A stretch of 64,000 nt of DNA. It comes from Rhodovibrio sodomensis. Lineage in GTDB: Bacteria > Pseudomonadota > Alphaproteobacteria > Kiloniellales > Rhodovibrionaceae. The position numbers and the translations under genes were made by a program. Below, in pieces: positions 50,818-59,573 of the stretch. The stretch is taken from assembly GCF_016583645.1 (NCBI RefSeq), contig NZ_NRRL01000002.1, forward strand, positions 85,006 to 149,005, in the 5' to 3' direction. How positions within the stretch are numbered: the stretch's first letter is position 1; every line of letters starts with the position of its first letter. The notes beneath the pieces were generated by a model. The model saw only the letters and a program-made list of their open reading frames with translations. It searched no databases and was not told the origin of the DNA.

Positions 50818-51888
50818 GGCGACGGCGTCCTCGGACAAAATAACCGGCCGTCGGCGGTGCCCGACGGCCGGCACGGTGGATCCGAAGCTGCGGCGCGCGC
50901 CTACATCACCCGCTCGCGCGGCGTGCTCCTCGCAGTACGGCTTGCCGGGCACCGGATCCGCGCCGCAGAAGTGGAAGTCCGCATCGCCCGGGTCGCCGAT
51001 CGGCCACAGGCAGCCGCTGGAACTGCCGCGCTGCTCGACCCGGGCGCGCTGGCTGCCGAGCCGGGTAGCCCCACCGGCGCCCTGTCCGAGCCCGCCGCTG
51101 CGCCGTGCCTCCGCCGAGCTCGCTGCCCGCTGACCGCCCGTTCGCGCGGCCGTCCCGTTGCGCGCGGCGGCGCCACCGGCACGCGCGGCGGCCTGAGCGC
51201 TGTGCTGGTCGACCGCGGAGCTGGCGGCGCGGGCGCCGGTATCCGGCGCCGCCGCTTGGCCCACGGCCGGGCCACTGGCCGGGGCACTGGCCGGTCCCGC
51301 CTGAGCGTTGACCGCACGGGCCCCTGTATCACTTGGCGCGGTCGTCTTGGCCGGGCCGGTCGCGGCCGCTTTCGCCGCCGAACGGCCGGGCGCGGTAACG
51401 CCGGTGGATGCCCCGTTGGCCTGGGTGCTGTCGGCCGGCCCGCCCCCGCTCCGGCGCGCGCCGTTCGGACCGGCCACGGTCTGAGCGCGGCCCGGCTGAT
51501 CGGCGATGGCGTGCGCATTGGAAGGCCGTGTGCTCGACGACTGCGGGCTCGACGACTGCGGGCTCGGCGATTGCGGGCTCGACGATTGCGCGCTGGCGGT
51601 CTGGGCGACCGAGGCTTTCGCGCTCGCGCTCGCGGGGCGGCCGGCGCCGGCTGGCGTGGCGCTGGCCGCCGGAGCGCCCTGGTCTGCCGACCCGGCCGGC
51701 GCCTGGCCGGCCGCCTCGGCGCGCTGCTGCTGCTTGATCGGCGACGGGCGGGAGGGAAGCTTCAGCCGATGCGCCTTACCGACGATCGAGTTCTTGGAGA
51801 CCCCAAGACGCTTGCCGATCTCCGAGGCACTGTGGCCCGCCTGCCAAAGACGGGTCAGTTCTTGGATGCGTTCGTCGGTCCAACTCAT
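50026..51888 (-). CDS. gcrA: GcrA cell-cycle regulator in one open frame with a GNAT acetyltransferase
   Basis: A 620-codon frame. Residues 1-48 (SWTDERIQELTRLWQAGHSA, then VSKNSIVGKAHRLKL) are the GcrA DNA-binding helix-turn-helix. Residues 49-290 are a low-complexity Ala/Ser/Gln/Pro/Gly linker, far longer than in known GcrA. Residues 293-322 (CLWPIGDPGDADFHFC, VPGKPYCEEH) are the GcrA C-terminal sigma-70-binding domain. Then 35 residues without protein character lead straight to the GNAT start at residue 358. Both other frames stop at 50906 (TGA) and 50901 (TAG), just after the GcrA domain, and an intrinsic terminator follows at 50844-50871. I infer that gcrA ends near 50905 and has a one-base frameshift, real or from assembly; a true fusion protein is the alternative. 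GcrA acts with CcrM methylation at GANTC promoters. Confidence 0.85.
   Translation of the reverse strand: MSWTDERIQELTRLWQAGHSASEIGKRLGVSKNSIVGKAHRLKLPSRPSPIKQQQRAEAAGQAPAGSADQGAPAASATPAGAGRPASASAKASVAQTASAQSSSPQSPSPQSSSPQSSSTRPSNAHAIADQPGRAQTVAGPNGARRSGGGPADSTQANGASTGVTAPGRSAAKAAATGPAKTTAPSDTGARAVNAQAGPASAPASGPAVGQAAAPDTGARAASSAVDQHSAQAAARAGGAAARNGTAARTGGQRAASSAEARRSGGLGQGAGGATRLGSQRARVEQRGSSSGCLWPIGDPGDADFHFCGADPVPGKPYCEEHAARAGDVGARRSFGSTVPAVGHRRRPVILSEDAVAMPDRPTRPARAQVNVPSQHGVGGLPAGRPERRVLTGHWCRLEPLDAQAHADALAPHALDPAARDSWAYMPYGPFDTAADYRAHLDRQAAGDDPLFFAVRDGDAGHAARGVAALMSIAPEHGRIEIGHIWFAPVLQRTRAASEAVMLLAIHAFDLGYRRLEWKCNAANAGSRRAALRLGFTFEGIHRRHMAVKGRNRDTAWYSIVSEEWPAVRAAYEAWRDPANFDGRGRQKTRLAARTESDWDATPQPPPADRAGRPGAGRAT
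50836..50871 (-). terminator. Intrinsic terminator between the GcrA and GNAT parts
   Basis: CCGGCCGTCGG (50844-50854) pairs perfectly with CCGACGGCCGG (50861-50871) around a 6-base loop, followed on the minus strand by TTATTTTG. It is the best-formed intrinsic terminator in the window. It lies inside the continuous GcrA-GNAT frame, 30 bases beyond the stops present in the other frames. Confidence 0.85.
51533..51592 (-). repeat. Four 15-bp tandem repeats in the GcrA linker
   Basis: Units of CTCGACGACTGCGGG (51533, 51548 identical; 51563 and 51578 with 2-3 changes) code for SSPQS-type pentapeptides on the minus strand. They sit about residues 99-118 of the GcrA frame and point to length variation by slippage. 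Confidence 0.8.
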
Positions 51889-51955
51889 GCGTTCATCGAC
51901 CCCTGATACCGCGTGTGTTGCGCGTCGAAGCCCTTGATTAACCTGCGCTAAAGAC

Positions 51956-51985
51956 AATCTAGATTTAGAGCAGGGCAATATTCAA
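51956..51985 (-). promoter_or_regulatory. Possible gcrA promoter
   Basis: On the minus strand TTGAAT (51985-51980), 18 bases, TAGATT (51961-51956), in an AT-rich patch about 70 bases before the gcrA ATG. The -10 is part of a perfect palindrome AATCTAGATT (51956-51965), which could be an operator. Confidence 0.4.
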
Positions 51986-52114
51986 AACACCATATGCGGT
52001 ATACCCCCTTCGTGTCCAGTCGGGAGTTTGCGTCTGCAAGCCGTGCTGCCCAAATTCTTGTGGACAGTTTCGGCAAGCCGTTGGCCGGAGGCTTGAATGG
52101 AGGGAAAAGGTGGC

Positions 52115-52861
52115 ATGATCCTGACAGTCACGGACTTCGGCGTCGCCGGCCCGTACCTGGCGCAGATGCATGCCGCCGCGCTGACGCGGGCGCCCGATCT
52201 CCCGGTCCTTGATCTGGTGGCCGATCTCCCGGCGTTCCAGCCGATCCGGTCGGCCTATCTGCTGGCCGCCTTGGCGCCGGCGTTCCCGGCCGGCAGCACG
52301 TTCTGCTGCGTGGTCGATCCGGGCGTGGGCTCCGACCGGCGGGCGCTGATCGTTCAGGCGAACCGGCAGTGGTTCGTCGGTCCGGACAACGGCCTGCTGG
52401 CGATGGTGGCGCGGCGCGATCCCGGTGCGCGCACCTGGACGCTCGACTGGCGGCCCGAACGCCTGTCCGCCTCGTTCCACGGCCGCGACCTGTTCATGCC
52501 CGCGACCGCCCTGCTGGCGACCGGCCAGCCGGTGCCGAGCACGCCGATCGACCCGGGGCGGATCGTCGGCGCGACCGCCCCGCCGGACCTGGCCGAGGTG
52601 GTGTACATCGACAGCTACGGCAACGCCATGACCGGATTGCGGGCCGACACCCTGCCGGCCGACGCCGAGCTGCTGGCGGGCGACCGGCGGATCGCGCGCG
52701 CCCGCACCTTCGCCGATGTCGCCCCGGGTCGCGCGCTCTGGTACGCCAACAGCTCCGGCCTGGCCGAGGTCGCGGTTAACCAGGGCCGCGCGGATCGGGA
52801 CCTGGGCCTGAACGTGGGGGCGCCGGTGACGCTGCACGGGACCCCGGCGGGCGACGCCTGA
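52115..52861 (+). CDS. S-adenosyl-L-methionine hydroxide adenosyltransferase family protein
   Basis: Enzymes of this family split S-adenosylmethionine with water to adenosine and methionine. It has 248 residues from the ATG at 52115 (AAGG just upstream); an upstream in-frame start at 52097 is weaker. Family blocks: TVTDFGVAGPY (Asp7), CVVDPGVGSDRRAL (Asp68), FVGPDNGLL (89-93), SASFHGRDLFMPA and YIDSYGNAMTGL (Asp166, Asn170). All the expected substrate-site residues seem present. It stands alone between gcrA (divergent) and an AT-rich gap, so context gives no pathway. Confidence 0.9.
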   Translation: MILTVTDFGVAGPYLAQMHAAALTRAPDLPVLDLVADLPAFQPIRSAYLLAALAPAFPAGSTFCCVVDPGVGSDRRALIVQANRQWFVGPDNGLLAMVARRDPGARTWTLDWRPERLSASFHGRDLFMPATALLATGQPVPSTPIDPGRIVGATAPPDLAEVVYIDSYGNAMTGLRADTLPADAELLAGDRRIARARTFADVAPGRALWYANSSGLAEVAVNQGRADRDLGLNVGAPVTLHGTPAGDA

Positions 52862-53381
52862 CGCCGGCCGCGCGGACCCGTCGACCGGGCCGACTGGTAT
52901 AAAGGTATGCCGGCACACCAAATCTGCGCAGGTAATGACCGCGACACACACGGGCGAAGCACCAAACGCCATTTTAACGGCGCTGGGAAGGCGCCCCCTC
53001 CGCCCGTGCTGCTGAAAGCCGCGCCGGCCGACTGCAATCTTGTCCGATCCTCGCCCGGCTGGTGCACCTGCCCCGGTCAGCGCGGCGCGCAGTGCCGGGC
53101 TGCTCAAATTAACATCTTTTAAAACTCTACACTTCGCCCCGCTTTGCTATATTCGGCACCCTCCCAAATCTTGAACATCGTCAAGCGCATAGCTCACGCA
53201 TTCGTACACAAAAAAGTAAGTATATTCAGGAAACTAAAAGGGCTGAGGGCGCCTATACCCTGCGCAGTACTCTTGTCATTGAAGGCGATATCGGCTACAA
53301 GGTTACTGGCCGGGAGATCGACGCTTGTTTGCCCACCTATGCAACATAAAACTCTTTGATTAGAAAAGAAACGGCACCTTG
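52862..53381 (+). other. 520-base gap with AT-rich stretch before the marR gene
   Basis: No convincing gene. From about 53100 to 53378 the base composition falls well below that of the rest of the window (runs such as CATCTTTTAAAACTC and CACAAAAAAGTAAGTATATT). Seen inside: an extended -10, TGCTATATT (53145-53153) on the plus strand; a perfect inverted repeat CTTGA-N6-TCAAG (53170-53185), the size of a MarR-type operator; and a TATATT at 53221. Short open frames here have poor starts and no family look. Confidence 0.5.
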
Positions 53382-53825
53382 ATGCCTTCGTTCGATGGCG
53401 CTTCCGACCAGCCCATGACAACCTGTGCGCGAGACTTGGAAGCCGTTGCGCGGCTCTATATGCGGGCCGGTTTCCGGGACGGGCTGCGCCCGGCGCAGTG
53501 GCAGGCAATGCGGTTTTTTGCCGACAATCCGGGGGAGAGCCTGACGGAATTCGCCCGTCACCGGCACTCCACGACCGGGTCGGCCTCGGTGGTGGTCTCG
53601 GCCCTGGTCAAGCGGGGGTACCTGGCGCGCCAGACCCGCTACTCCAGCCGGAACGTGGGCATCCAATTGACCGAGGCCGGACGCGCGGCCCTGGAGCAGG
53701 ATCCGATCAAGGAATTGGTCGCCGCGCTGCAGGCGCTGCCGGAAGAACAACTGGCCAACTTCCGCCAGACCCTGGCCCAGTTGCGCCAGGACCTCTCCGA
53801 GCGCATCGAGGACGACGAGAACTAA
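53382..53825 (+). CDS. MarR family transcriptional regulator
   Basis: A 147-residue winged-helix regulator: LRPAQWQAMRFFADNPGESL for the first helices, recognition helix region TTGSASVVVSALVKRGYLAR, the wing YSSRNVGIQLTEAGRAAL, and dimer helices at both ends. Such proteins are usually self-repressing dimers released by a small ligand or oxidant. An inverted repeat 200 bases upstream is a possible own site. No transporter or enzyme gene is beside it. ATG at 53382; Met at 53415 is a shorter alternative. Confidence 0.88.
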   Translation: MPSFDGASDQPMTTCARDLEAVARLYMRAGFRDGLRPAQWQAMRFFADNPGESLTEFARHRHSTTGSASVVVSALVKRGYLARQTRYSSRNVGIQLTEAGRAALEQDPIKELVAALQALPEEQLANFRQTLAQLRQDLSERIEDDEN

Positions 53826-53883
53826 CGCCGCCTCGCAGGGGCCGGGCAGCCGTTGGCGACCCGGCCCGGGACACCGGTCGCGG

Positions 53884-54111
53884 TCAGCCCTGCACGTCAG
53901 CCGCCTGCTCCGGCAGGCATTTCCGGCAGTCGAGCCGCACGCCCAGCATGGCCTGCCGTCCCGCCGCGCTCTGCGTCCAGGCGCGAACCTGAAACGGCGG
54001 GCGATGGCGGACGTGCCGGCCATGGCCGCACGCCAACTCGGCGACCCAGTGGCCTTCCTCGTCACGGTGGAAACCCACGATCGGCTGCGGGATCCCGCGG
54101 CGCGTATCCAT
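53884..54111 (-). CDS. DUF3565 domain protein
   Basis: A 75-residue protein of the DUF3565 family, clear from QPIVGFHRDEEGHWVAELAC followed by GHGRHVRHRPPF and the end LDCRKCLPE. One Cys-Gly-His-x2-His cluster and a CxxC at the end suggest a small metal-binding module. Function unknown. The ATG at 54111 has GGGAGG 5 bases upstream; the frame is open 28 codons further but without family sequence. It is convergent with the marR gene. Confidence 0.85.
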   Translation of the reverse strand: MDTRRGIPQPIVGFHRDEEGHWVAELACGHGRHVRHRPPFQVRAWTQSAAGRQAMLGVRLDCRKCLPEQAADVQG

Positions 54112-54380
54112 CCGGCCTCCCACGTCGTGTTCCCCCGGGCGCCAGCGAACATGCGTCCGCCGGCCGGCGGGGACCGCACCGATTCCACTCTCCAACGTGG
54201 CCTATCAGCAAGCGGCCTGACGCGCCAGACACGTTCGATGGGTGCCGTCGGCCCGTAGGCGCGGGGGGACGCACGGGGCCGGACCTGCGGTGAATCCGGG
54301 ACGGGCCGGCGGCCGAGACGCGCACGGCAAAGCCGGTCGCCACCGCCGCAGCCATCCCGGTTGCCGCCGGGCGCGGCGCC

Positions 54381-55691
54381 CTACCCCGCCCGGGCGGCCT
54401 GCAGGAAGCCGCCGGCGGCGCTCTCCAGACCGGTGATCCGATCCGCCATCTCGGCGGAGGACCGCTGCATCGTGCCGGCGGACTGGCCGGTCTGCGCCGC
54501 GACGGCGCTGACGTTGACGACGTTTTCCGCGATCTCCCGCGCGCCCGCGGAGGCCTGGGTGATCGAATTGGCGATCTCCCGCGTGGCCACGCTCTGCTCC
54601 TCGGCCGCGCCAGCGATCGAATCCGCGATCTCGCTCATCGTCTCCACGGTGCGGCCGACACGCTCGTTCGCTTCGACCGTGCGCTCGGTCGCCTGGCGCA
54701 CGTCGGCGATCTGGCGGGTGATCGTCTCGGTCGCCTTGCCGGTCTGCTGGGCCAGCGACTTGACCTCCTGCGCCACCACCGCGAAGCCCTTGCCGGCCTC
54801 GCCCGCCCGCGCCGCCTCGATGGTCGCGTTCAGCGCCAGCAGGTTGGTCTTGTCGGCGATGTCGCGGATCAGACCCAGGACCTCGCCGATCTCCCGGGTG
54901 GTGGCGACCAGCGCGTCCATTTCGCCGCGCGCGCGCTCGGCCTCGGCGCGGGCGTCGCGGGCGATCGCGGCCTGCCGGCCGACCTGCTCGGTGATCTCGG
55001 CGATCGCCGCGGACAGTTCCTCGGCCGCGCCGGCGACCGTCTCCACGTTGGTCGAGGCTTGCTCGGCCGCGGCCGACATCGTGGCGGTGCGCCGCGAGGT
55101 GTCTTCCGCGGCCCGGCTCAGGCTGCCGGACTGCTCCGACACCGCCTCGGCGGCGCGCTGGACCGCGCCGATCGTGGCCTGGACCTGCTCCTCGAACCGG
55201 TCGGTCAGCCGGGCGAACCGGCGGGTGCGCGCGTCCATCTGGTCGGTCGCCGCGTTGACCCGCTCCGCGCTGGCCCGGAAGTCGCCCGGCAGGCCGCGTA
55301 GCAGGATCTTGCGGTAGTACTTGCCCTGCGCGACGTGCTGCATCGACGCCCCGGCCTCGCGCACGAACGCGTCGGTCACATCGAGCAGATGGTTCAGGGT
55401 GGCCCTCAGGCCCGCGACCTCCCCGCCCATCGCGGTGGGGGCGAAGCGCTCGGCGAAGTCGCCGTGACGCGCCACCCGCTCGGCCGTGGCGGCCAGCGCC
55501 CGCAAGTCGGCGCGGATGCGATGCAGCACCACCACCGCCCCGCCGACCGCGGGCACGGCCAGGGCGCTTGCTACCCAGCCGACGACACGCCAGCCGTCGC
55601 CGAGCACGCCGGCGACCGCCGCGACCGCGACCAGCCCGATCGCCAGCACGCCCAGCCGCAGGCCGCTAGACGGAGAAGACAAAGCGATCAT
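54381..55691 (-). CDS. Methyl-accepting chemotaxis protein without periplasmic sensor domain
   Basis: A 436-residue receptor/transducer: two close membrane helices ([20 protein letters not shown] and [21 protein letters not shown]), a HAMP-like linker, a further helical region (residues 100-150) and a full signalling domain with the hairpin tip [20 protein letters not shown] and [15 protein letters not shown]. With almost no periplasmic loop it cannot sense outside ligands by itself. The PAS gene just upstream overlaps it by 26 bases, so the two probably form a split Aer-type receptor. ATG at 55691. Confidence 0.93.
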   Translation of the reverse strand: MIALSSPSSGLRLGVLAIGLVAVAAVAGVLGDGWRVVGWVASALAVPAVGGAVVVLHRIRADLRALAATAERVARHGDFAERFAPTAMGGEVAGLRATLNHLLDVTDAFVREAGASMQHVAQGKYYRKILLRGLPGDFRASAERVNAATDQMDARTRRFARLTDRFEEQVQATIGAVQRAAEAVSEQSGSLSRAAEDTSRRTATMSAAAEQASTNVETVAGAAEELSAAIAEITEQVGRQAAIARDARAEAERARGEMDALVATTREIGEVLGLIRDIADKTNLLALNATIEAARAGEAGKGFAVVAQEVKSLAQQTGKATETITRQIADVRQATERTVEANERVGRTVETMSEIADSIAGAAEEQSVATREIANSITQASAGAREIAENVVNVSAVAAQTGQSAGTMQRSSAEMADRITGLESAAGGFLQAARAG

Positions 55692-56190
55692 AGCTCATTT
55701 CCCGGGATTTCAGTTGGTCCTGCAGCCGGTTCAGCGCGGCCGTCATGCCGTCCTTGATCCGCCCCTGGGTTTGTTCGGCCTGGCGGAGATCGCGGTACAG
55801 CGGTTCGATCCGGGCGATCTGGCCGGGATCCGGCTTGCGGCGGTTGGAGTGATACCCGGCGATCCGGCCCTGGGCATCGCGGCTTGGCGTGACGTGCGCG
55901 AACACCCAGTAATGGTCGCCGTTGCGCGCCATGTTGAGGACATAGGCGAAGATCTCGTCACCGCCCTGGATCGTCTCCCACAGCAGCTTGAAGATGCTGT
56001 GCGGCATGTCCGGGTGCCGGATCAGGTTGTGCGGCTGGCCGACGACCTCGGCCTCGCGGTAGTGACTGACCCGCAGAAAGACATCGTTGGCGTAGGTGAT
56101 CCGCCCTTTCGGATCGGTCTTGGAGACGATGATCTCGTCCACGCCGAACGGGCTCTCGCGGCCCGATGGGGTGATCTTCGGTCGTGACAT
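55666..56190 (-). CDS. PAS domain protein, Aer-like sensor partner
   Basis: A 174-residue cytosolic protein. The N-terminal PAS domain is of the Aer (FAD-binding energy sensor) type: [35 protein letters not shown] with the conserved NLIRHPDMP, and [13 protein letters not shown] helical C-terminal part ends in [15 protein letters not shown]. Its stop lies inside the start of the methyl-accepting protein gene (26-base overlap), so expression is coupled. GGAGG precedes the ATG at 56190. Predicted role: redox or oxygen sensing for taxis; ligand not shown. Confidence 0.9.
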   Translation of the reverse strand: MSRPKITPSGRESPFGVDEIIVSKTDPKGRITYANDVFLRVSHYREAEVVGQPHNLIRHPDMPHSIFKLLWETIQGGDEIFAYVLNMARNGDHYWVFAHVTPSRDAQGRIAGYHSNRRKPDPGQIARIEPLYRDLRQAEQTQGRIKDGMTAALNRLQDQLKSREMSYDRFVFSV

Positions 56191-56208
56191 CGGGCGCCTC
56201 CGGACTGC

Positions 56209-56317
56209 TAGAGCAAGATGCTTGAAGGCCGCAACGGCCTTCGAGCTGAAGGTAGCCCTAACTGGTTGAAGCTAGGAAAAGATTCAGCTGATAAGGTGAT
56301 TCCAGCTCGAATCTTGC
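56209..56317. repeat. Dispersed palindrome copy 3, upstream of the PAS gene
   Basis: It begins TAGAGCAAGATGC like the other copies. An inner hairpin GCTTGAAGGCCG (56220-56231) pairs with CGGCCTTCGAGC (56235-56246), one G-U, loop CAA; an outer GCAAGAT (56213-56219) is matched by ATCTTGC (56311-56317). The GATGCTTGAAGGCC segment recurs inverted at 62930-62942. Confidence 0.6.
56281..56313. promoter_or_regulatory. Cluster of three GANTC (CcrM) methylation sites
   Basis: GATTC at 56281-56285, GATTC at 56298-56302 and GAATC at 56309-56313: three CcrM targets in 33 bases, 90-125 bases upstream of the PAS gene. GcrA, whose gene is at 51 kb, recognises such sites in alphaproteobacterial promoters. 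Confidence 0.55.
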
Positions 56318-56364
56318 CCCAGTCGAAAGTTCGGTCAGAAAGCACCAGCGCCAGGGATCGAGCA

Positions 56365-56378
56365 TTGATCTAAATCAT
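56365..56378. promoter_or_regulatory. FNR/FixK/Anr-type box
   Basis: TTGATCTAAATCAT matches the FNR consensus TTGAT-N4-ATCAA at 9 of 10 fixed positions. It lies 175 bases upstream of the PAS gene, in an AT-rich stretch between it and the 3' end of the sensor kinase gene. Oxygen-linked control of a redox-taxis receptor would make sense. Confidence 0.5.
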
Positions 56379-56452
56379 TTCTTGGCGCTTTTAACTTTCG
56401 TTCATTTTTTATTAAGCATACCAAGCATAGCCGTACGCATGACTGGTACGAA

Positions 56453-59296
56453 TCAGGTCTGAGACGGGCTCCAAGCCGGGCGGCGCAGGGTCACAACCTG
56501 GGAATCGCTGGTCGGCAAGGCGATGGTGACGACCGTGCCCTGGCCCGGCGTGCTCTCGATCTCGAGCTGGCCGCCCATGGCACGGGCCAGCCGGTCGGCC
56601 AGCGCCAGGCCGATCCCGGTCCCGGTGTTGCCGGACGTCGCGGCGGTGTCGTGCACCCGGTAGAACGGCTTGAAGACGTTGGCCAGGTGCTTTTGCGGGA
56701 TTCCGATGCCGGTGTCGCGCACCTGCACGCGCACAGCCGCCGCCGCGGCGTCGACGGCGAGCCATACCCGGCCGCCGTGGGGCGTGAACTTCACGGCATT
56801 TTCCAGGCACGCCACCAGCACCTGCTGCAGCAGATGCGGATCGGCGAACGCCTGGGCGGCGTCGCCGGCCGTATCGCGGCCGAGGCGCACGCCCTTCTTG
56901 TCGGCGGTCGGCTGGATCATGCTCAGCGCCCGCGCCAGCACCTCGTCCAGCACGACCGGCTGGATCGACGGCTCGACACGCTCGGCCTCCATGCGCGACA
57001 GGTTGAGCACGTTCTCGATCATGCTGTGCAGGTACCGGCCGCTTTCCAGGACGTTCCGGCTGTAGCCGCGATAGCGCTCGTTGCCGAGCGGGCCCAGCAT
57101 TTCCTCGGCCATCATTTCGGTATACCCGATGATGGCGTTCAGCGGCGTGCGCAGTTCGTGGCTCATGGTCGCCAGGAACTCGCTCTTCGCCCGGTTGGCC
57201 GCCTCGGCATGGCGGCGGGCCTCCAGCAGCTCGCGCTCGCGCTCCATCGACCCGGTGACGTCCTGGCAGATCCCGAACACGCCGACCACGCGCCCGTTGG
57301 CGTCCAGCTCGCCGGCGCAGCGGACATCGACCCATTTGATCCGGTCGCCGATCAACAACCGCCGCCGGTACGACAGCTCTTCGCCGGTTTCCAGCGTGTG
57401 CGCCAGCATCGTCTCGACTTCGCGGCGGTCGTCGGGATGATAGAACGTCAACACCTCTTCCAGGGTCGGCTCGCCGGCGTCGGCCGGCATCTCCAGGATC
57501 CGGAACAGTTCGTCCGACCAACTGAGCCGCCGGGTCGCGGGATCGAGCACCCAGTTGCCCAGCTTGGCGACCCGCTCAGCGCGCAGCAGCCGGCGCTCCA
57601 AATCGCGGTGGCGGGTGATGTCGTTCTGGATCGTGACGAAGCGTTCGATCCGGCCCCATGCGTCGTGCACCGGCTGGCAGTCGATCGCCACCCAATAGGG
57701 CTGGCCATGCTTGGTGTAGCTCAGGATTTCCGTGGTGTAGCCCTCGCCGCGGTCGGTGCGGGCGCGCACCCGGTCGAACTCGTCCGGGTCGGTTCCCGGG
57801 CCGGCCAGCACGTCGCCCGGCCGCGCGCCCCGCACTTCCGCCAGCGTGTAGCCGGTCTGCTGCTCGAACCCGCGGTTCGCCCATTCGATCCGGCTGTGCG
57901 CGTCGGTGATCAGGACGGCGTTGGTGGTCCGGTCGGCGACCAGGGCCAGCTTACGCGCCTCCGCCTCGCTGGCGCGCAGGCGGCTGTCGGCGGCGACCGC
58001 CTCGGAGATGTCGCGGATGATGCCGGTGAAGTTGCGCTGACCGTCGATCCACCACTCGGTGATCGAAAGGCTGACCGGAAACGTGTGTCCGTCCCGGTGC
58101 TGCGCCGTCAGCTGTCGGCTGGCGAGGCCGACCACGCGCGCCGGCCCGCCGGCGACGTAACGCTCGACCCATGCGACGTGCTCGCCGCGCTCCTCGGTCG
58201 GCATCAGGACCTCGACCGGCCGGCCGATCAGCTCGCCGGGCGCCCAGCCGAACATCCGGGCGGTCGCCGGGTTCACCTCGGTGATCCGACGGTCCTCGCC
58301 CATCGTGATGATGGCGTCCGCGGCGGTATTGATGATCGCCTTGTAGCGCGCCTTGTTGTGGCGCAGTTGGCGCTCCTGGTCCTTGCGCCGGGTGATGTCG
58401 GTGTGGGTGCCGACCATCCGCACCGGCCGGCCGTCGCCGTCGCGCTCGACCACCTTGCCGCGGTCGAGGATCCACATCCACGCACCGGCACCGGTCCGAC
58501 ACCGGTGCTCCGTCTCGTAATACGGCGTGCGGCCGTCCAGGTGGTCGTGGAGCACGTGCATCACCCAGGGCCTGTCCTCCGGGTGCACCAGGGACTCCCA
58601 GGTGCTGACGTGGCCCGACAGGTCGTCCGGGCCGTAGCCGAGCATGGCGACCAGACGCGGGCTCAGATACACCGCGCCGCTGGATACGTCCCAGTCCCAT
58701 ACGCCGTCCTCGTTCGCCTCCAGCATCAGGTTGAGGCGCTCCGCCGTGGCGGCGTTCTCGCGCTCCTTCACGTGCCGGTCGACCGCCAGCCCGGCGATCC
58801 TCGACGCCTCCTTGAGAAAGCGGCGCTGGGCCTCGTCGGGCGCGCTCGGGCGCGGGCTGTAGATGCCCAGGCAGGCGGTCACGCGGCCGGACGCGTCGCG
58901 CACCGGCTGCGACCAGCAGGCACGCAGGCCGTGGGCGAGCGCGAGGTCGCGATAACCGTCCCAATTCGGATCCTGGGCGATATCTTCGGAAACCACGGTT
59001 TCGCCCTGGAAACAGGCGGCGCCGCAACTGCCCACCCCGGGCCCGATGGCAACACCGTCGAAGGCGTGCAGGTAGGCGTCGGGCAGCGACGGCGCGCACG
59101 CGGCGGACAGCCGGCCAGCCGCATCCAGGTGCAGGATCGAGGCGCGAAACCCGTGTTCGCGGCCCAGTTCGGCTTCGAGGAGATGGCACAGCGCCCGGAG
59201 CGTCTGGCGAAGGTCCTCGCCGGCCGCGATCGCCTGAACGATCTCAAGCAGACCGCGCGGGGGCGCGGCGTCTGGGTGGGCCGACTCAACGGACAT
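56453..59296 (-). CDS. GAF/multi-PAS sensor histidine kinase
   Basis: A soluble 947-residue kinase, with no membrane helix. Order: GAF domain (about 1-170, [20 protein letters not shown]), then four PAS/PAC units (about 190-310, 315-440, 450-575, 580-700), HisKA with the phosphorylated His713 in [19 protein letters not shown], and HATPase with the N box [21 protein letters not shown] and [12 protein letters not shown]. There is no receiver domain and no response-regulator gene nearby, so its partner is elsewhere. The stop is TGA at 56453. The 277 bases upstream hold a -10-like TATATA near 59350 but no firm promoter. Confidence 0.93.
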   Translation of the reverse strand: MSVESAHPDAAPPRGLLEIVQAIAAGEDLRQTLRALCHLLEAELGREHGFRASILHLDAAGRLSAACAPSLPDAYLHAFDGVAIGPGVGSCGAACFQGETVVSEDIAQDPNWDGYRDLALAHGLRACWSQPVRDASGRVTACLGIYSPRPSAPDEAQRRFLKEASRIAGLAVDRHVKERENAATAERLNLMLEANEDGVWDWDVSSGAVYLSPRLVAMLGYGPDDLSGHVSTWESLVHPEDRPWVMHVLHDHLDGRTPYYETEHRCRTGAGAWMWILDRGKVVERDGDGRPVRMVGTHTDITRRKDQERQLRHNKARYKAIINTAADAIITMGEDRRITEVNPATARMFGWAPGELIGRPVEVLMPTEERGEHVAWVERYVAGGPARVVGLASRQLTAQHRDGHTFPVSLSITEWWIDGQRNFTGIIRDISEAVAADSRLRASEAEARKLALVADRTTNAVLITDAHSRIEWANRGFEQQTGYTLAEVRGARPGDVLAGPGTDPDEFDRVRARTDRGEGYTTEILSYTKHGQPYWVAIDCQPVHDAWGRIERFVTIQNDITRHRDLERRLLRAERVAKLGNWVLDPATRRLSWSDELFRILEMPADAGEPTLEEVLTFYHPDDRREVETMLAHTLETGEELSYRRRLLIGDRIKWVDVRCAGELDANGRVVGVFGICQDVTGSMERERELLEARRHAEAANRAKSEFLATMSHELRTPLNAIIGYTEMMAEEMLGPLGNERYRGYSRNVLESGRYLHSMIENVLNLSRMEAERVEPSIQPVVLDEVLARALSMIQPTADKKGVRLGRDTAGDAAQAFADPHLLQQVLVACLENAVKFTPHGGRVWLAVDAAAAAVRVQVRDTGIGIPQKHLANVFKPFYRVHDTAATSGNTGTGIGLALADRLARAMGGQLEIESTPGQGTVVTIALPTSDSQVVTLRRPAWSPSQT

Positions 59297-59573
59297 CCGC
59301 AGGCTGGACCTTCATCTTCGACTTCGTCAGGCGCTCGGGATCATGGTGGTATATAGATAAGAAACCGTTACCGAACTTTCTTGCCCGACACGAGCGATCA
59401 AACGGATAGATCGCGTCACACGGGCCGGACGCCAGGGCGGACAGCGGCCCGAGAGGCGCATCGAGTTGGCCGCGGCGAACGGCCGCGAGTCGCCGGAGAC
59501 CTGCACCGGCGCGCGTGCGCGCCGGGGTCGGCCGGGTCGCGCCGAGCGCCAGCCGGGACGACAACCGGTCCGC

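Noticed and set aside
53144..53359. A 71-codon frame in the AT-rich stretch.
   Set aside because: Starts with TTG without ribosome binding site and has no recognisable domain; the region looks regulatory instead.
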